Assembly: GCA_944323035.1 (NCBI GenBank)
Contig: CALUQY010000006.1
Location: 30,106 to 94,105 of the forward strand
Reading direction: 5' to 3'
Length of the DNA: 64,000 bases
Source of the DNA: Candidatus Gastranaerophilales bacterium
GTDB lineage: Bacteria > Cyanobacteriota > Vampirovibrionia > Gastranaerophilales > Gastranaerophilaceae
Position numbers and translations under genes: made by a program. Positions 23,230 to 31,960 of this stretch are shown in pieces; position 1 is the stretch's first letter, and every line of letters begins with the position of its first letter. The notes below the pieces were generated by a model. That model searched no databases. It worked only from the letters and a program-made list of their open reading frames with translations, and was not told the origin of the DNA.

Positions 23230-24300
23230 AAATCTAATTTCGTCGTCACGCGTCATATCCGGATGCTGCAACTTTTCTTTCAAAACCGCGTCAAAAATTT
23301 CCGCGTATTGTTTTGACGGCTTAATTCCAAGCGCCAATAAATCTTCACCAGTTATAGAAATTTTTATATCTTTTAGCGTTGCAACATATCTGGAAACCGG
23401 AGCTTTATCCACCCAGACACCATACATTGCAACGGTTTCCGGAGCAACGGAGGAGAAAGCTTTATAAATTTCAAAATCATTTTCAAATTTTTGCCCGCGA
23501 AGTTCCATAAAATCTTTTAAAATCCGCTGTTCTGTTTTGGTTAATTCCAAAATTGATAAATCTAAAACACCAACGTATACTATCCACGGGTTTCGTACAC
23601 CGACAATATTGACAATTTCCGGAACATTCACCACAGGACGCACAATGCCGCGCGGGGAAACAAGTTTATAAATTCCTTCGTCGTAAAAACGCTCAAAAGC
23701 CTCCTGCGAATTCAAATTAAAGGTTTCCATAAGTTCTTTTTTGATACGTTTATAACACATGTCATAGTTGATATTTTGCAAATATTCTTCCTGAAGTTTG
23801 CGCGTATGTTCTTCAAGTTTAAAGCCGAAACGCACGGAAAATTTTAACGCGCGGATTATTCTTGTCGGATCGTCAATAAAGCTTCTATCATGCAGAACCC
23901 TGAGCACTCCGGCCTTCAAATCCTCAAGTCCGCCGGTATAGTCAATAATTTCACCCGTCATAACAGATTTTGCAAGAGCATTCACCGTAAAATCACGGCG
24001 CAAAACATCTTCTTTCAGCGGACATCCTATTTTATCAACAACCGGAAGATGCCCCGGACGCGGATAGGTTTCGCTTCTGGTTGACGCAAAATCAATTTCT
24101 TCTGCGCCAATTTTCACCCTGATCGTACCAAAATCCGGATTAACCCTCACGACTTTCCCGAAACCGGCGCAGTGCTCAATAGCATTGCCTTCATAAACAA
24201 TGTCCACATCAAAACTCTCACGCCCGAGAAGTTCATCACGAACCACCCCGCCGATATAAAAAAGTTTTCCCGAATTGTCGACAATATTTAGCTTTTTCAT
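23215..24300 (-). CDS. cca: CCA tRNA nucleotidyltransferase / poly(A) polymerase family
   Basis: Adds or repairs the tRNA 3' CCA end, or polyadenylates RNA; the class II family does not separate these by eye. FYIGGVVRDELLGRESFDVD holds the GG and DxD catalytic motifs. RRDFTVNALA and RIIRALKFSVRFGFKLEE are the other signatures. Length of 361 aa is normal. A TATAAT box at 24307-24312 lies 6 nt before the ATG and no ribosome site is seen, suggesting a leaderless mRNA. Confidence 0.9.
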   Translation of the reverse strand: MKKLNIVDNSGKLFYIGGVVRDELLGRESFDVDIVYEGNAIEHCAGFGKVVRVNPDFGTIRVKIGAEEIDFASTRSETYPRPGHLPVVDKIGCPLKEDVLRRDFTVNALAKSVMTGEIIDYTGGLEDLKAGVLRVLHDRSFIDDPTRIIRALKFSVRFGFKLEEHTRKLQEEYLQNINYDMCYKRIKKELMETFNLNSQEAFERFYDEGIYKLVSPRGIVRPVVNVPEIVNIVGVRNPWIVYVGVLDLSILELTKTEQRILKDFMELRGQKFENDFEIYKAFSSVAPETVAMYGVWVDKAPVSRYVATLKDIKISITGEDLLALGIKPSKQYAEIFDAVLKEKLQHPDMTRDDEIRFLLTI

Positions 24301-24412
24301 AGAATTATTATAACATTAAAAGTTGTAATTTAAAAGTTGCGTTTTAACAGTGTTTGTAATACATTTAAGTTATAAGATACGCAATTAGCTCAAAGAAGGA
24401 GGAAGCTAGTTT

Positions 24413-26011
24413 ATGGAAACTTATGGTATTGAAAAATTTGGTATTATCGGACCAAAAGCAGTTTACCGCAATTTGACTCCGGCTCAATTGACAGAAGCTG
24501 CATTACGTTTAGGCGAAGGTTCATTATCTAATACAGGTGCACTTGTTGTAACAACAGGTAAATACACCGGCCGTTCACCTAAAGACAAATTCATCGTTGA
24601 CACAGAAACAATTCACAACGACATCGCATGGGGTAAAGTAAACCGCCCTATCAGCAGAGAAAAATTTAATGCTATTAAAGGCAAAATCGCTGCTTACTTA
24701 CAAAACAGAGAAGTATTTATTTTTGACGGCTTTGCAGGCGCAGACAAAAAATACACTCAAAAATTCCGTGTAATTAACGAACTTGCAAGCCAAAACTTAT
24801 TTATTCACCAGTTGTTAATCCGTCCTACAGCGGAAGAACTTGCAAGCTATGGCGAACCGGATTACACAATCCTTTGCGCTCCCGGCTTCAAATGCGATCC
24901 GGAAGTTGACGGCGTAAATTCAGAAGCTTGCATCGCTATCGACTACGAAGCTCACACAATCATCATCTGCGGTTCTCAATACGCAGGCGAAATCAAAAAA
25001 TCAGTATTCGCAACAATGAACTACGTTATGACTAAGAAAAACGTACTTCCAATGCACTGTTCAGCAAACATGGATCCTGCAACCGGTGAAACTGCTGTAT
25101 TCTTCGGGCTTTCCGGCACAGGTAAAACAACCTTGTCTGCAGATCCTAACCGCAAATTAATCGGTGACGATGAACACGGCTGGTCACCTGACGGTATCTT
25201 CAACTTTGAAGGCGGCTGCTACGCAAAATGTATTAACCTTTCAGCAGAACACGAACCTGAAATCTTTAACGCAATTAAATTCGGTTCACTTGTTGAAAAC
25301 GTTGTTATGGATCCTCAAACCAGAGAATTTGACTTCAACGACGGTTCTCTGACAGAAAACACACGTGTTGGTTATCCTATTGATTACATCAACAACGCAC
25401 AAATTCCTTCAAAAGGCGGAATTCCGAAAGTTGTTATCTTCCTTACAGCTGATGCGTTCGGCGTATTGCCTCCAATTTCAAGATTGGACAAAAACGCTGC
25501 AATGTACCACTTTGTAACAGGTTTCACATCAAAACTCGCAGGTACTGAACGCGGCGTTACAGAACCGCAGCCAACATTCTCAACATTATTCGGCGAACCG
25601 TTCATGCCAATGGATGCTTCAGTTTACGCAAAAATGTTGGGTGACAAACTTGAACAATACGGTACAAAAGTTTACTTAGTTAACACCGGCTGGGCTGGCG
25701 GAAGCGCTGCAATGGGTGCAAAACGTATGAAACTTGCTTACACCCGTGCAATGGTAACAGCAGCACTTAACGGTTCATTTGACAGCGTTGAATTCAAACA
25801 CCACGACGTATTCAATGTAGATTATCCTACATCCTGCCCGGGTGTTCCTGATGAAATGCTTGACGCACGCGAAATGTGGGCTGACAAATCAGCTTATGAC
25901 GCAGCTGCTAACAAACTTGCTCAAATGTTCGCAGATAACTTCTCAAGCAAATATCCGAACATGCCGGCAGAAATCGTTAACGCAGGCCCTAAAGCAACAG
26001 CTAACGTTTAG
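24413..26011 (+). CDS. pckA: Phosphoenolpyruvate carboxykinase (ATP)
   Basis: Interconverts oxaloacetate + ATP and PEP + CO2 + ADP, in gluconeogenesis or, in gut fermenters, anaplerotic CO2 fixation. The kinase-1a P-loop GLSGTGKTTL lies near residue 230, kinase-2 GDDEHGW near 253, and NTGWAGGSAAMG near 424. Length of 532 aa is standard. AAGGAGGAAGC is a strong ribosome site. Codon use is highly biased toward a few codons, as expected for an abundant enzyme. Confidence 0.97.
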   Translation: METYGIEKFGIIGPKAVYRNLTPAQLTEAALRLGEGSLSNTGALVVTTGKYTGRSPKDKFIVDTETIHNDIAWGKVNRPISREKFNAIKGKIAAYLQNREVFIFDGFAGADKKYTQKFRVINELASQNLFIHQLLIRPTAEELASYGEPDYTILCAPGFKCDPEVDGVNSEACIAIDYEAHTIIICGSQYAGEIKKSVFATMNYVMTKKNVLPMHCSANMDPATGETAVFFGLSGTGKTTLSADPNRKLIGDDEHGWSPDGIFNFEGGCYAKCINLSAEHEPEIFNAIKFGSLVENVVMDPQTREFDFNDGSLTENTRVGYPIDYINNAQIPSKGGIPKVVIFLTADAFGVLPPISRLDKNAAMYHFVTGFTSKLAGTERGVTEPQPTFSTLFGEPFMPMDASVYAKMLGDKLEQYGTKVYLVNTGWAGGSAAMGAKRMKLAYTRAMVTAALNGSFDSVEFKHHDVFNVDYPTSCPGVPDEMLDAREMWADKSAYDAAANKLAQMFADNFSSKYPNMPAEIVNAGPKATANV

Positions 26012-26048
26012 GCGGCACACCTCGAATTTGAGGGAAACTCAAAAATTA

Positions 26049-26082
26049 AAAAAGCTCTGTAAGAAATTACAGGGCTTTTTTG
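26049..26082 (+). terminator. Intrinsic terminator of pckA
   Basis: AAAGCTCTGT pairs with ACAGGGCTTT across an 8-nt loop, followed by TTT. Confidence 0.85.
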
Positions 26083-26144
26083 TATTGCAGTTTTGCTTCG
26101 TCAGGGCGTTCCTCACTATGGTGCGAAAGGAATACATCCGCAAT

Positions 26145-26195
26145 GATGTCATTGCGAGCCGGCAAAGCCGGCGCGGCAATCCAGAATACGAAACA
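26145..26195. repeat. Dispersed palindromic repeat (TCATTGCGAGCC...GGCAATCCA type)
   Basis: TCATTGCGAGCCGGC and GCCGGCGCGGCAATCCA form an imperfect inverted repeat. The same family occurs in inverted order near 45605, in the tandem array at 55848-56215, and at the right edge near 63968. Confidence 0.6.
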
Positions 26196-26207
26196 GCTAA
26201 ATAGAGA

Positions 26208-26495
26208 TTACCCTTGTTTAAAGACAACGCCTTTAGTGCCTTTAGGGTATTCCCAGCCAAGTGATTTTTTCTCGCATACGATTTTGCACGCGCCGCACTC
26301 AAGGCAGTTTTCATAATTTACACAAAGTTCCTGACGCTCTTCCGACCATTCGTAAACTTTGGCAGGGCAAACAAAGGTGCAGCATTTGCTTACGCATTCG
26401 CGGCAATCTTCCTGACAGGGATGAAGATGAGATTTATCATCCGTCACGTATTTAACAGTTGAAAGTTTTTTATCTATATCAATATTTTCACTCAT
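26208..26495 (-). CDS. fixX: Ferredoxin-like protein FixX
   Basis: Small iron-sulfur protein that pairs with FixC in electron transfer from ETF-type flavoproteins to quinone. A Cys-rich first half (HPCQEDCRECVSKCC) is followed by a 4Fe-4S cluster motif CLECGACKIVC near residues 65-75. ATG 26495 overlaps the fixC stop in an ATGA arrangement, so translation is coupled. The frame opens further upstream at 26531. Confidence 0.88.
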   Translation of the reverse strand: MSENIDIDKKLSTVKYVTDDKSHLHPCQEDCRECVSKCCTFVCPAKVYEWSEERQELCVNYENCLECGACKIVCEKKSLGWEYPKGTKGVVFKQG

Positions 26496-27784
26496 CGAAT
26501 CATCCCCCAAAGCAGTCTGAGAAATCCCCACGCATCTTTAAACAGTTCCACGACATTGCGTCCGGTGAAGAAATGTTTTATAAATCGCCAATATTTCAGG
26601 CGTTTCGGGATACTGTCAACAGACGTAAACATCTCAAAAAATCCGTTAATTTCCTTGAAATAATAGTCAAAGAAAGATGAACGCCGGTCATGCGCAACGT
26701 CCATAAGGTAACGGTACGCTTTCAAATCCTTCAAAACAAAAGAATCTTCCAATTTTTGCTGATACCGGATTAAAAGTTCTTCGCCGTATTCTTCTTTTTG
26801 AATAGCAAGAATTGCGGTTTCGCCGGCGAGTTTTCCGCTAATCATAGCGAGATTTGTGCCTTCCCAGTGCAGGTTATTGACCAGCATGCCGGCATCCCCA
26901 GCAATCATAACCCCGTTTGCGTAAAGCTGCGGAACTTTTTTATACCCGCCTTCTGGAATCAGATGCGCGGAGTATTCAAGCAGTTCCCCGTCTTTTATAA
27001 GCGGTGCAATTGCCGGATGTTTTTTCAATTCCTCCAGAAGTTCATAAGGCGTCTGCCTGTGTTCCGTAAGCTCATTCAGCGTAATCCCTAAGCCGATACT
27101 TATTGAATTTTCATTTGTATAAAGGAAGCCCAGCCCGAGTTTGCCTAGCATTGAAGAACCAAAAATCTGGTAAACACAGCCTTGATTGTCCTCAAGGTTA
27201 AAGCGGTCATTAATTTTTTCCTTATCAAGTTTTATAACTTCTTTGATACTTAAAGCAACATCTTTTGTATCAATATCTTCCCGCAGCCCGATTTGTTTTG
27301 CCAGAAGCGAATTAACACCGTCCGCGAGAATAACGAGTTTTGACGAAATATCTTCAAGCTCCGTTCTGACACCGACAACAAAATCATTTTCAACGAGAAG
27401 TTCTTTAACAACAGTTTCTTCAACGACAATAACACCGGCTTTGCGTGCTTCTTCCGCCATCCAGCGGTCAAATTTGGCACGGATTACAGTATAGCTTGAA
27501 AATTCCGGTTTAATATTTCTATAAGAAACAACTGTCGAATCCTCTTCACCCAGAATTGCATATTTATGTTCAACGTTTTTACGCTCAAGCGGCGCCTCGG
27601 TTTCAAAATTCGGGAAAATTTCTTTAGTCGGTTGCGTATAAATCGCGCCTCCAAACACATTTTTTGAGCCGGAAAACCTTCCGCGCTCAATCAGAATAAC
27701 TCTTAACCCCGCCCGAGCGACCGTGATTGCCGCAGAGATTCCTGCCGGCCCGCCGCCTACTACTATAACATCCGTTGTTTCCAT
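26492..27784 (-). CDS. fixC: Electron transfer flavoprotein-quinone oxidoreductase FixC
   Basis: FAD-dependent oxidoreductase of the FixC / ETF-QO family. The N-terminal dinucleotide-binding motif VVGGGPAGISAAITVARAG lies at residues about 8-26. VILADGVNSLLA and VMIAGDAGMLVN are the second and third FAD contacts. GAIYTQPT near residue 47 is typical of FixC. AGAGAGG precedes the ATG. It is coupled to fixX. The usual partners fixA and fixB (ETF subunits) are not in this window, so its electron donor must be encoded elsewhere. Confidence 0.9.
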   Translation of the reverse strand: METTDVIVVGGGPAGISAAITVARAGLRVILIERGRFSGSKNVFGGAIYTQPTKEIFPNFETEAPLERKNVEHKYAILGEEDSTVVSYRNIKPEFSSYTVIRAKFDRWMAEEARKAGVIVVEETVVKELLVENDFVVGVRTELEDISSKLVILADGVNSLLAKQIGLREDIDTKDVALSIKEVIKLDKEKINDRFNLEDNQGCVYQIFGSSMLGKLGLGFLYTNENSISIGLGITLNELTEHRQTPYELLEELKKHPAIAPLIKDGELLEYSAHLIPEGGYKKVPQLYANGVMIAGDAGMLVNNLHWEGTNLAMISGKLAGETAILAIQKEEYGEELLIRYQQKLEDSFVLKDLKAYRYLMDVAHDRRSSFFDYYFKEINGFFEMFTSVDSIPKRLKYWRFIKHFFTGRNVVELFKDAWGFLRLLWGMIR

Positions 27785-27842
27785 AACTAACCTCTCTTAA
27801 AATCTATTATACAATAAATTATATTCATTGTAAAATGGGAAT

Positions 27843-28367
27843 ATGATTATCACAGCAGGCGAATTTAAGGGACAAAAAATTATCGCACCGGACGAAAAAA
27901 TCACGCGTCCGACACTTTCTAAAGTCAGAATGGCTGTATTTAATACGCTTCAGGCTCAGATTGATTTTGAAGGCAAAAGCTTTTTTGATATGTTTGCAGG
28001 CTCCGGAATTATGGGACTTGAGGCGCTATCAAGAGGGTTTTCAAGCCTCACGGCTTGCGAAAAGAACCCGAAAGCAGCCGCGGTATTGAAAGAAAATTTC
28101 AAAAAGTTCAGCCGTCTGCGCGATATAAAACTTCTCACCGGCGACAGCCTTAAACTAGCAGAAAAAATGACAGGTCAATTTGATGTAATCTACATTGACC
28201 CGCCATATTTCTCGGGGATTTATGAAAAAAGTCTTGCCTCGGTCAAACACCTTGGTGCGCTGGTAATCCTTGAACATGTAGTTGAAGTTGATTTTACCGG
28301 CTGGGAAGTTCTGAAACAGAAAAAATACGCCGATAAGTACATCACTTTTTTACATCAACATATTTGA
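27843..28367 (+). CDS. rsmD: 16S rRNA (guanine(966)-N2)-methyltransferase RsmD
   Basis: SAM-dependent methyltransferase acting on assembled 30S particles. RPTLSKVRMAVFNTL near residue 22 and the SAM site DMFAGSGIMGLEALSRG near residue 50 are followed by the catalytic motif IDPPYF near residue 120. Length of 174 aa is normal. A TAAAAT box at 27831-27836 lies 6 nt before the ATG, with TATACA 17 bp further, suggesting a leaderless mRNA. The tatD gene follows. Confidence 0.93.
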   Translation: MIITAGEFKGQKIIAPDEKITRPTLSKVRMAVFNTLQAQIDFEGKSFFDMFAGSGIMGLEALSRGFSSLTACEKNPKAAAVLKENFKKFSRLRDIKLLTGDSLKLAEKMTGQFDVIYIDPPYFSGIYEKSLASVKHLGALVILEHVVEVDFTGWEVLKQKKYADKYITFLHQHI

Positions 28368-28381
28368 TATATAATAGCGTT

Positions 28382-29161
28382 ATGAATACATATATCGTAG
28401 ACACGCACTCTCACGTTGATATGATTGAGAGTATTACAATAGAAGAAGTTATCCAAAACGCGCACGATGCCGGTGTAGATAAAATTATTGTACCGTGCGC
28501 CTACCCCGGTGATATAGAAAAAATTAACGAACTTACGCTTCAATACAAAGAACTTTATGGACTTTTAGGTGTTCACCCCTCAGAAGCCCGCGACTGGACT
28601 GACGGATTAGCCGACAAAATTCGCGAAATTACTGCCGGAAACAAAAAAATCGTCGGAATCGGCGAAATCGGACTGGATTATTACTGGGATAAGTCTTTTA
28701 ATGACGTACAAAAAGACGTTTTTATAAAACAAATCCGGCTTGCAAACGAGTTAAACCTTCCGATATGCGTCCACGACCGCGACGCGCACCTTGACACGCT
28801 CAACATTCTAAAAGAGCATAACCACGGTTCAAAGGTTGTCCTGCACTGTTTTTCCGGTAGCGTTGAATTTATGCGGGAATGTCTGCGGGAAGGAATTTAC
28901 ATAGCGCTCGGAGGTGTCGTAACCTTCAAAAATGCGGTGAAAGCAAAAGAAGTCGCACAAGAAATTCCGCTTGATAAACTTCTTCTGGAAACAGACGCCC
29001 CTTATCTTGCACCGGTTCCGTTCCGCGGCAAGGAAAACCAGCCTTCCTACACGCGCTTTGTCGCAGAAGAAATTGCAAAACTTCGCAGTATCTGCGTTGA
29101 AGAAGTCGTGCGGGCAACAACCGGAAATGCGCACGAAATATATAACCTCGGGGAATTTTAA
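28382..29161 (+). CDS. tatD: TatD family metal-dependent hydrolase
   Basis: TIM-barrel DNase/hydrolase of the TatD family, implicated in DNA repair and RNA quality control. The metal ligands DTHSHVD near the start, GIGEIGLDYYWD near residue 93, and LETDAPYLAP near residue 200 are intact, as is CVHDRDAH. The natural start is ATG 28382. A TATAAT box at 28370-28375 lies 6 nt before it, inside the rsmD 3' end, so a leaderless internal promoter is likely. tlyA overlaps the stop by 1 base. Confidence 0.93.
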   Translation: MNTYIVDTHSHVDMIESITIEEVIQNAHDAGVDKIIVPCAYPGDIEKINELTLQYKELYGLLGVHPSEARDWTDGLADKIREITAGNKKIVGIGEIGLDYYWDKSFNDVQKDVFIKQIRLANELNLPICVHDRDAHLDTLNILKEHNHGSKVVLHCFSGSVEFMRECLREGIYIALGGVVTFKNAVKAKEVAQEIPLDKLLLETDAPYLAPVPFRGKENQPSYTRFVAEEIAKLRSICVEEVVRATTGNAHEIYNLGEF

Positions 29162-29976
29162 TGAAAAAAGAACGTTTGGACAAATACTTAGTAGATCTCG
29201 GATTTTTTGAAACAAAAAGTAAAGCTTCCGCTGCAATTCTTGCAGGTGATGTCAAAATTAACGATGAATACATAACAAAAGCCGGCTACCAAATTAATAT
29301 AGAAAAAGAACACGATATCGTTGTAAAACAAATGCCGTTTGTCTCACGCGGCGGGTTTAAGCTTCAAAAAGCACTAAAAACCTTCCCCGTCAACCCGCAG
29401 GGCAGAATTTGTTTCGATGCCGGCGCCTCAACAGGCGGTTTTACGGATTGCCTGCTTCAAAACGGGGCAAAATTTGTCTATGCAGTCGATGTCGGCTACG
29501 GGCAGCTTGACTGGAAAATACGCTCAAACCCGAACGTGAAAACAATTGAACGCACAAACCTCAAAATCGCCGGCTTTGATGAGATCTACGCTGAAGCAGA
29601 ACCCGTTGCAAACCTTCTGGTAAGCGATTTATCATTTATTTCACTCACAAAAGTTCTTGAAAATCTTAAACGGCTTCTGGCGCCTGATTTTCACGAGATG
29701 ATTTGCCTTATAAAGCCTCAGTTTGAAGCAGGCAAAGACAAAATCGAAAAAGGCGGAGTGGTCAGAAACAAATCCGTACACGAAGAAGTTATCACAAATG
29801 TTTTAGAGTTCGCCCGCTCACTCGGCTACTTTATCAACGGGCTTACCTACTCATCTATCAAAGGCCCTTCCGGCAACATTGAATACCTTGTATGGCTTTC
29901 AACGCGCAGTGAAAATCTTCAACTTCCCGACACAAAAACCGTTGTGGAGGAGGCGTTTTTAAATCTGAACAGTTAG
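29161..29976 (+). CDS. tlyA: TlyA family rRNA 2'-O-methyltransferase (hemolysin A family)
   Basis: Predicted 16S/23S rRNA ribose methyltransferase. The N-terminal S4 domain opens RLDKYLVDLGFFETKSKA. The FtsJ-like domain has FDAGASTGGFTDCLLQNGA as the SAM-binding motif near residue 86, with SDLSFISL and LIKPQFEAG following. Length of 271 aa is normal. Coupled to tatD by a TAATG overlap. Confidence 0.92.
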   Translation: MKKERLDKYLVDLGFFETKSKASAAILAGDVKINDEYITKAGYQINIEKEHDIVVKQMPFVSRGGFKLQKALKTFPVNPQGRICFDAGASTGGFTDCLLQNGAKFVYAVDVGYGQLDWKIRSNPNVKTIERTNLKIAGFDEIYAEAEPVANLLVSDLSFISLTKVLENLKRLLAPDFHEMICLIKPQFEAGKDKIEKGGVVRNKSVHEEVITNVLEFARSLGYFINGLTYSSIKGPSGNIEYLVWLSTRSENLQLPDTKTVVEEAFLNLNS

Positions 29977-30047
29977 TTTAATAATTCCGCGTCTTACTCT
30001 AAAAGTATATTGATTAAAAAATATCGTTGATGTTAAATAATTGTGTT

Positions 30048-31271
30048 ATGAAAAAATGGTTATTCGCAATTACATTATTTATCATAGTAGTTTTAAATGT
30101 TCTCTTTCTACAATACACCAACAACAGCACGCATCTTGTAGAAGAACTTGAACAAAACCACGATCAGGTATCATATCAAAAACTTTTTGACAACACCTGG
30201 GCGGAGATCAAAGATAATTACTACGATCCGAGCCTGAATAAACAAATCTGGTACCGTTGGAAAGAACACTACAGAGGCAAAATTAAAACCGAAGCCGATG
30301 CAAAAGTCGCAATAGATTCAATGCTTGCGAGCCTTAACGATCCGTATTCAAAATATATGGACAAAGAAGAATACTCCGAGCAAAATTCCTCTATAGCCTC
30401 AAAAATAGTCGGTATCGGGGTAAATATAGCTTCAATCTCCGGCAAAATTACCATTATAAACGTAATGGACGGCTCGCCAGCCCAAGCGGCCAATCTGCAA
30501 GCCAACGACATAATTTATGCAGTCGACGGCAAAGCCATAAGCGGTATGCCCATTGCTGAAGTTGCCAACCTCGTTAAAGGCAGGGAAAATTCTGTTGTCG
30601 ACCTGACGATACTTAGAAATAACGAAAAAATTAATAAAAAAATTACCAGAAAAGAAATTAAAATAAAAACCGTCAAATCTTCTATTGACAAAAATATCGG
30701 CTACATTCAGATTTCAACGTTCGTAAGCGTAACGACCCCGAACGATTTTCTGGATGCGCTCGAGAAAACCCAGAATACCGACGGGTTAATAATAGATCTG
30801 CGCGGAAATACCGGCGGCTTGCTGCCGAACGCGGTATTTATCGCCAATCTGTTCATTCCGGAAGGTAATATAGTCAGCATTGTCGGACGCGACGGCTACA
30901 AATTCGACATTGCAGCACAAAATCTGGACTTCAAAATAAACAAACCGCTTGTAATACTTGTTGACGGAAACTCCGCCAGCGCAAGCGAAATCCTCTCAGG
31001 AGCACTTAAAGATTACAAAAAAGCTGTCCTTCTGGGAACAAAAACTTACGGCAAAGGTATGGTTCAAAAAATCATCCCGCTTCAAAACGATACAGGACTT
31101 AACCTGACTATCGCCAAATACCTTACCCCGAAAGGTAACGACATCAATAAAAAAGGTATAGAACCCGATTATAAAGTTGAATTTACGATAAATGATTTAA
31201 AAAATCAAAATGACGTACAGCTTGCCGCGGCAAAAAATGTGCTCAGCACAATGATGAAACGGGAAAAATAA
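30048..31271 (+). CDS. ctpA: Carboxy-terminal processing protease, S41 family
   Basis: Periplasmic serine protease with a Ser/Lys dyad. An N-terminal signal anchor (MKKWLFAITLFIIVVLNVLFL) is followed by a PDZ domain near residues 90-180 (GIGVNIASISGKITIINV). The catalytic core has GNSASASEILSGAL with the nucleophilic Ser and GTKTYGKGMVQ with the Lys. Length of about 407 aa is normal. The start is set at ATG 30048; the frame opens at a TTG at 30027. Cyanobacterial homologues process photosystem II D1; here a general envelope role is more likely. Confidence 0.93.
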   Translation: MKKWLFAITLFIIVVLNVLFLQYTNNSTHLVEELEQNHDQVSYQKLFDNTWAEIKDNYYDPSLNKQIWYRWKEHYRGKIKTEADAKVAIDSMLASLNDPYSKYMDKEEYSEQNSSIASKIVGIGVNIASISGKITIINVMDGSPAQAANLQANDIIYAVDGKAISGMPIAEVANLVKGRENSVVDLTILRNNEKINKKITRKEIKIKTVKSSIDKNIGYIQISTFVSVTTPNDFLDALEKTQNTDGLIIDLRGNTGGLLPNAVFIANLFIPEGNIVSIVGRDGYKFDIAAQNLDFKINKPLVILVDGNSASASEILSGALKDYKKAVLLGTKTYGKGMVQKIIPLQNDTGLNLTIAKYLTPKGNDINKKGIEPDYKVEFTINDLKNQNDVQLAAAKNVLSTMMKREK

Positions 31272-31538
31272 CTCTCCGGTTATAATAAGTTAATTAGTTA
31301 AGGGCTGCCTGCGGCAGCGTTAATAAGGGTTATAAAAATAAAACTGGAGTTTTAAGTATTTATCAATTTGGTTATATCCCTTATTAACAGATTAACTCAT
31401 TAACTTATAACTTTAAATAAAATCACCATAAATACCTAGAGTTTTTACCCCTTACAGGTAATCTTTTTCCCCTCTGCATCAAGTAGAATAATAGTATATC
31501 AGTTATATTAATAAAACTTATTTATTATGGAGTTTATT
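31272..31538. other. Intergenic region with octamer repeats
   Basis: Holds AAGTTAATTAGTTAAG, TTATTAACAGATTAACTCATTAACTTA and an inverted repeat CTGCCTGCGGCAG near 31306. These units match the octamer arrays of the pilin 5' UTRs. No gene was recognised. Confidence 0.45.
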
Positions 31539-31838
31539 ATGTTAATGAGTCACGATTGCAACAGATATAATAGAATTGAACTAAAAAACGTTGACAAAGA
31601 CATTGTTTATTGGCTTGAAGATATTATTGATGAAAACAACGGACGCATAGAGCGCAAAGAATGGAAAAGCAAATATAACAGTTACGTTGTCTACGATTAC
31701 GAACCCTTTTGCACAGAGGGATTTGAAATAAATATAGTGGTAACTTCCTACGATGAGGCTTACCTGAAATTCATTAAATACCTCTACGAAGAAAAAATGA
31801 ATACCATAGAATTTCTGAATAATTGCATTAATGCGTAG
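31539..31838 (+). CDS. Hypothetical protein, 99 aa
   Basis: Family not recognised. A soluble acidic protein (MLMSHDCNRYNRIELKNVDK) with a Tyr/Lys-rich middle (EWKSKYNSYVVYDYE) and a helical end. ATG 31539 is preferred because TATGGAG precedes it by 6 nt; the frame opens at 31527. A hairpin follows the stop directly, and the pilin copy 2 promoter starts immediately afterwards. Confidence 0.6.
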   Translation: MLMSHDCNRYNRIELKNVDKDIVYWLEDIIDENNGRIERKEWKSKYNSYVVYDYEPFCTEGFEINIVVTSYDEAYLKFIKYLYEEKMNTIEFLNNCINA

Positions 31839-31860
31839 AGTGCGGTTTGACCGCACTCTT
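31838..31860 (+). terminator. Hairpin after the 99-aa hypothetical gene
   Basis: GAGTGCGGT pairs with ACCGCACTC across a 3-nt loop. Only two T follow, so termination may be weak. Confidence 0.5.
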
Positions 31861-31887
31861 GACAAAGATATAAAAATAACCCATAAT
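31859..31887 (+). promoter_or_regulatory. Sigma70-type promoter of pilin copy 2
   Basis: TTGACA (31859-31864), a 17-bp spacer and CATAAT (31882-31887). Same geometry and -10 hexamer as the other pilin promoters. Confidence 0.7.
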
Positions 31888-31960
31888 AAAATAAGATAAA
31901 GGATAGCAGGCTAAGTCTGTTGTACATTTGAATAATGGCAAAATGCCAGAAAGGATAGAA

